Assembly (NCBI RefSeq): GCF_000208745.1
Contig: NC_030853.1
Location: 2,413,002-2,477,001 of the forward strand
DNA: 64,000 nucleotides
Source of the DNA: Theobroma cacao
Lineage: Eukaryota; Streptophyta; Magnoliopsida; Malvales; Malvaceae
Direction of reading: 5' to 3'
Shown here piece by piece: positions 59,907-64,000 of the stretch; position 1 is the stretch's first letter, and each line of letters starts with the position of its first letter. Under the pieces are notes generated by a model. That model ran no database searches. It saw only the letters and a list, made by a program, of their open reading frames with translations, and was not told the DNA's origin. The translations under genes were made by a program, and so were the position numbers.

Positions 59907-61178
59907 TTATATTTGATACATTGATAGTGTATAGCTTCTATACATTTTCAGTTTACTAAATGCTGCCACCTCATCAATGAGGTAAAACTAAAAATTTCTA
60001 AGGACTTCAACTTAAAAATAAAAAGGTTGTTAATAATTAATTAAATAAAAAGTAAAAAAAAAATCTCTTTTTTTCTCTCTCCAACTCTTTCACAACGTTT
60101 TTTTATTGGTTTTTTTTATATCACTCTTTAACTCCATCTTCTTCTCCCCTTTTTCTTCTATTAAAATTAAAAATTAAAATACTTCACTTTTTCCCAAAAC
60201 CTTTGCCATATTCTTTTCTTGTTCTTCCAAAGACATCCAAACTAAAATCTTATTGGATTCTTAAAAGAGAGTGCTACTGAAATCTTTAGAGAGAGACAAA
60301 GTGAAGAATTTGGTATTGAGATTTTCTTTTTGTTGAGAGAAAGAGACAGAAAAAGGATTATTGAACCAAATCATTTTATAGCTCAACAAGGCAGTAATTA
60401 TTTTGTTGGTTAGCATTGGACCCAAATAAGGTTGGCAATTGGTTGATTTGACCATCAATTGTGATAAAAAATACATACTTAAGTTATGACTGTGGGATTA
60501 AAAAATACATACTCAAGTTGTGACTGTGTGATAAAAAATACATACTTAAGTTGTAACCATCAATTGTGATAAAAAAAATACATACTTAAGTTGTGACTGT
60601 GGGATTGCATTAGTGTTGGAAAAATTTTGTACAACTTTAATTAGAATTTTAATTTGATATTAAGTTTGATTTTTTTGGAAAGGAATATTAAGTTGATGCT
60701 AGTTAATTACTTTTACCATTTTTATCATTTACCTTTAATGGTCATCAAATTATAACCCTAATTTATTTATTTGAAAAAAAAATTGATTATCACATTATAA
60801 CTCTAAATCAATTGTAAAAAGAACTTAAAAAATATATCACTAAAGTCAACAAGTAAAAGTTATCTCGAAATCTCTTGAAGTTGAACAATTTTGTCAAACT
60901 TAATTTTAATGAAAGTAGAAGAAAAAGAAGAAGAGAGAAGGAGAAAATGGAGTTTTAGAGAGGGATAAAAAAGAAGAGAACAATAAAAAAAGTTGTGAGG
61001 GAGTTAGGGAGAGAAAAAAGAATTTTTTTTGTTAACTAATTATTGAAAACTTTTGAGTATTTAATTTTTTTTAGTTTTACCTCATTAATGAGGTAACAGC
61101 ATTTGATGAGCTAATAATGTTTGATGAGCTGACAGTGTATAGAAACTATACACTTTTAGTACGTCAAATATTAATCTT
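59907..61178. mobile_element. Foldback/MULE-like element with long terminal inverted repeats
   Basis: The left end (ATATTTGATACATTGATAGTGTATAG, text around 59909-60000) and the right end (61020-61178) are reverse complements. Shared words include GTGTATAG, CTATACA, AAATGCTG and CCTCATNAATGAGGTAAAAC. The complementarity continues inward as CT-rich DNA at 60055-60180 facing GA-rich DNA at 60890-61030, so each arm is about 250-280 bp. No transposase was seen. The 9-bp duplication expected for Mutator-type elements was not resolved. Confidence 0.7.
60456..60606 (+). repeat. About 37-48-bp tandem repeat inside the foldback element
   Basis: Four units built on AAAAAATACATACTTAAGTT followed by GTGACTGTG. 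It sits near the middle of the foldback element, in the loop. Confidence 0.85.
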
Positions 61179-61698
61179 ACCTTTTAACCCATCAGAAGTT
61201 GACGAATATTTTTAAAAGTTGATAACAATGAAAAAATATAATAAAAAAGATAAAAGTGGACATAATAAAAAGAATATAGAAAATATCTAGTTATTAATGT
61301 GGCATGAAAGGCCATTAGTCACGTACCTATTGTACGTCGAAACATCTTATTGAAGTTTATTAAGCACCACTGAATGCTAAAAGGAAAAAAAATGTTGAAC
61401 TTTATCCAACATCACTGAATGTTAAAGAAAAAAAATATATCGAAGCAAATTTTATTCAAGATGATATAACAATGGCCAAGGTGATATAACATATCAGGAT
61501 GTTGCAGATTTTCTTGTTCATCCTAAAAGTGGAATTGATCATTTAATTGGTAATGAAAATATCTAAGAATGAAATTTCTTAATAGTTTGTTGGTATGTTT
61601 TAGTATAACTTCATCATGAAGATACCTTTATATGTTCTCATTATATTTAAATGATATGTTTTTATTAAGTGTTTTGTTTAGTAATTTATATATTTAAT

Positions 61699-62460
61699 GT
61701 TCTCTTATGTCAACTTGTCCGTTTCTTATTTTGTATCTTAGCTTATTGAAGAAAAATATTGATATTTATCTTGCTAGATCCAAAATCAATAATGAAAATA
61801 TATGTCTAGCAGATATTGCTACAATATACACTATATTTAAAGATAAAAAATATTTTTCTCACTTGACAATGGAAGAAACTAATGTTAATATAATATCTGG
61901 TAGTACAAGATTAATTGAAGGCTCCGAAAGAGTTAATATTTTGTTACCTAGAGGAACAAAGTTCTTAATAGAGGATGCATTATTTTCTACTAAATCTCAA
62001 AGAAATTTATTAAGTTTTAAAGATATTCGTTTAAATAGATATCATATTTTAATATTCTCTTATGTCAACTTGTCTGTTTCTTATTATGTATCTTTTCTTA
62101 TTGAAGAAAAATATTGATATTTATATTGTTGGATCCAAGATCAATGATGCAAATATATGTCTAACAGACATTGTTACAAATCACATTATATTTAAAGATA
62201 AGAAATATTTTTTTCACTTGACAATGAAAAAAACCAATGTTAATACAAAATCTAGTAGTACAAGATTGATTGAAGACTCCGAAAGAATCAATATTTTACT
62301 ACCCAAAGGAGCAAAGTTCATAATAGAAGATACATTATTTTCTACTAAGTCTCAAAAAAATTCATTAAGTTTTAAATATATTTGTTTAAATGGATATCAT
62401 ATTGAGACAACAAATCAAAGAGATATTAAATACCTTTATATTACATTTATTATATAGGGA
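61699..62460 (+). pseudogene. Duplicated copia protease/pre-integrase fragment (two 355-bp copies)
   Basis: Two adjacent frames, 61707-62117 and 62062-62457, encode versions of the same segment: SKIN..NICLADIAT, FKDKKYFSHLTM, GSTRLIEGSERVNILLPRG, then FLIEDALFSTKSQRNLLSFK. This is the region before integrase in copia polyproteins, with NILLP and LLSFKDI motifs. The start-to-start distance is 355 bp. Copy 2 continues normally into YHIETTNQRD; copy 1 instead runs back into the start of copy 2, so this is a tandem duplication within the element. Confidence 0.85.
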
Positions 62461-63034
62461 AAAAATGTGTATTGAAAAATTACCAGTTTTGTCCTCTGAA
62501 ATGTACTATACAAAAATTAGAATGATTGAAACTCAAACTATAGTACACCAAAAATTTACTAATGATTTTAATGTTTGACATGACTGGTTGGGCCATCATA
62601 GATTAATAATAATGCGAAAAATTATTGAACATACATGTAGTCATCCATTGAAAAACTAAAAAAATTTTCAATTTAATGAATTTTGTTGTACTGCTTGCTC
62701 TAAAAGTAAATTACTTATAAAGCCATCACTAGCTAAAGTTGGGACTAAATCTGCTACATTTTTGAAACTATTTAAGGTGATATATGTGAATTCATACATC
62801 CATAATGTGAACTATTTAGATATTTTATAGTTTTAATCAATGCATCAACTAAATGGTCATATGTGTGTTTATTATCAACTTGCAATTTGGCATTTGCAAT
62901 CATTCGTTTGCAAGCACATTTTTCTGATTATGCAATCAAGACTATTCATCTATACAATGTTGATGAATTTACTTATATGAGGATAATACCGCTTGTATAT
63001 CACAATTAAAGGAAAAATAGATTAAAGGTGATAA

Positions 63035-64000
63035 TGTCATGACCCGGAACCTCCTTCGGGCCCATGACAACCGTCGCGATGTCCCGAATGATACTCATTA
63101 CCTGGAATACCAATCGGAATCCCGCAAGGCTTACATATCAGTTTTAAACAATTTCCAATCATTTTCAGCTCAAGTAAATCAAAAGACAAAAATATAACAT
63201 TTTTATATAAAACAATATTTATAGAAACATGTGTAAGTAATCTTTTGTAACTTAGAAGTAAAATAAATTCATACATATAATAATTTATAAAGTTATAATG
63301 TACAATAATAATTACAATGACAAGTGGCCCCTAAATACACCAAGTGTTGGTGATAGTAACCTACTGTCTGTGAGATAGAGAGGTCAACTAGAATCCTCGA
63401 CAAAATCGGTATCTACAAGCTACCACAGGCCTGAAATATTTGGAAAGGAGGTGGGTGAGATTTCGCAATCCCAATGAGTAAACAGATATTATCATAAATA
63501 TTTAAAAGCGAGTAAAATGGAGGCAAGTTCAAACAACAAATCACAAACCATTTCATAATGTTTTCAATTTATTTCTTAAACCATAAAATATTTGTAATTT
63601 ACCAAAACAGTTGTTAAGGCTTATGTCTTTTATTAAAAACAAGGCTCAAGCCAAAACTAATCCTCGGGGATACCTTGGCCGAGGCATATAACTGAGTCCG
63701 CCAAGGTTGTTATGATATTTACATGTGAAACACATTTTTATTTTTAAAACAAGCCGTTTCTTGGTGTTGGCTGAGTTACACATTCACGTGGGGGTTCGAC
63801 GTGAAGTGAGCTCTAACACTACCCTGGGAGTTACCCTCATCGCCTCTACAATTGGAGTAATTATGTAACCGGGTTTACCGTGCCCCTCTAATAGACAATC
63901 CACGGAAACTCGTCACTGCAGTGACTAAACCCACCAATTTTAATAAAATTTCGATAGTATAACGTGGCTTTTATTTATTTATCCAGCCTGCATAGTAAAA
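63035..64000. repeat. LTR-like repeat, continues beyond the window
   Basis: Starts TGTCATGACCCGGAACCTCC and includes CGGGCCCATGACA, a short hairpin. Ends of this kind (TGTCATGACCC...) are common at LTRs of plant Ty3/gypsy elements. It differs in base composition from neighbouring DNA (higher G+C). No protein is encoded. The other end is outside the window. Confidence 0.45.

Larger units (their letters stand above)
58420..62990 (+). mobile_element. Ty1/copia remnant, interrupted and internally duplicated
   Basis: A probable 5' LTR ends near 58661, followed by the primer site TGTTATCAGTACGA (58667-58680), a form usual in plant copia elements. Gag text follows near 58960-59030 (Arg/Asn-rich YERGRHNN). 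The gag zinc knuckle is at about 61303-61345 (CGMKGH*SRTYC, TAG where Trp is expected), then QDVADFLVHPKS. The protease/pre-integrase region is duplicated at 61699-62460. Integrase-like text to about 62990 is full of stops. No 3' LTR was identified. The gap between the two gag parts is filled by inserted DNA elements. Confidence 0.75.

Overview
The window is nuclear DNA of a flowering plant, most likely a eudicot. It is AT-rich, with short GT-AG introns, DUF3339 membrane-peptide genes, a type II (MIKC) MADS-box gene and several plant LTR retrotransposon lineages. Nothing bacterial, organellar or viral was recognised. No species is claimed.

Layout. 1-5.7 kb holds three single-exon DUF3339 genes (728-934 minus, 2685-2894 plus, 3854-4066 minus). 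5.7-25.8 kb is a nested retrotransposon block. The outer element (5692-25834, plus) is an LTR element with a gag-like region but no recognisable polymerase; it carries an antisense, multi-exon, decayed plant-mobile-domain (PMD) gene. A 12.2-kb Athila-like Ty3/gypsy element (5906-18109, minus) sits inside its 5' LTR, with an intact 5-bp target duplication AACAA on both sides. 25.8-30.4 kb returns to host genes: a broken copy and a fuller copy of an unrecognised two-exon membrane-protein family, a fourth DUF3339 gene (28411-28623), and a small membrane protein on the minus strand (30002-30373).

31.9-46.5 kb is one minus-strand MADS-box gene. Its seven coding exons (185, 79, 62, 100, 42, 42 and 120 bp) were rebuilt from splice sites and give a 209-residue protein that resembles the FLC/MAF type most. 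Intron 1 is about 9.8 kb, contains a broken LINE and a deleted Athila-like element, and has an inverted repeat close to exon 2. Intron 6 carries a 156-bp tandem repeat.

47-64 kb is gene-poor: a hAT-like MITE inserted in a tandem duplication, a decayed tRNA-Lys-like sequence, a 5.4-kb minus-strand chromovirus-like Ty3/gypsy element with two LTRs, a Ty1/copia remnant interrupted by terminal-inverted-repeat elements and internally duplicated, and an LTR-like repeat running off the right edge.

The host genes form no shared pathway. The DUF3339 genes are local duplicates split by the retrotransposon nest. The MADS gene is probably a flowering-time or dormancy repressor whose length is due mostly to transposon insertion. 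All retrotransposon coding regions seen contain stops or frameshifts; many stops look like C-to-T changes (CAG to TAG, TGG to TAG or TGA), as expected for methylated, silenced DNA.
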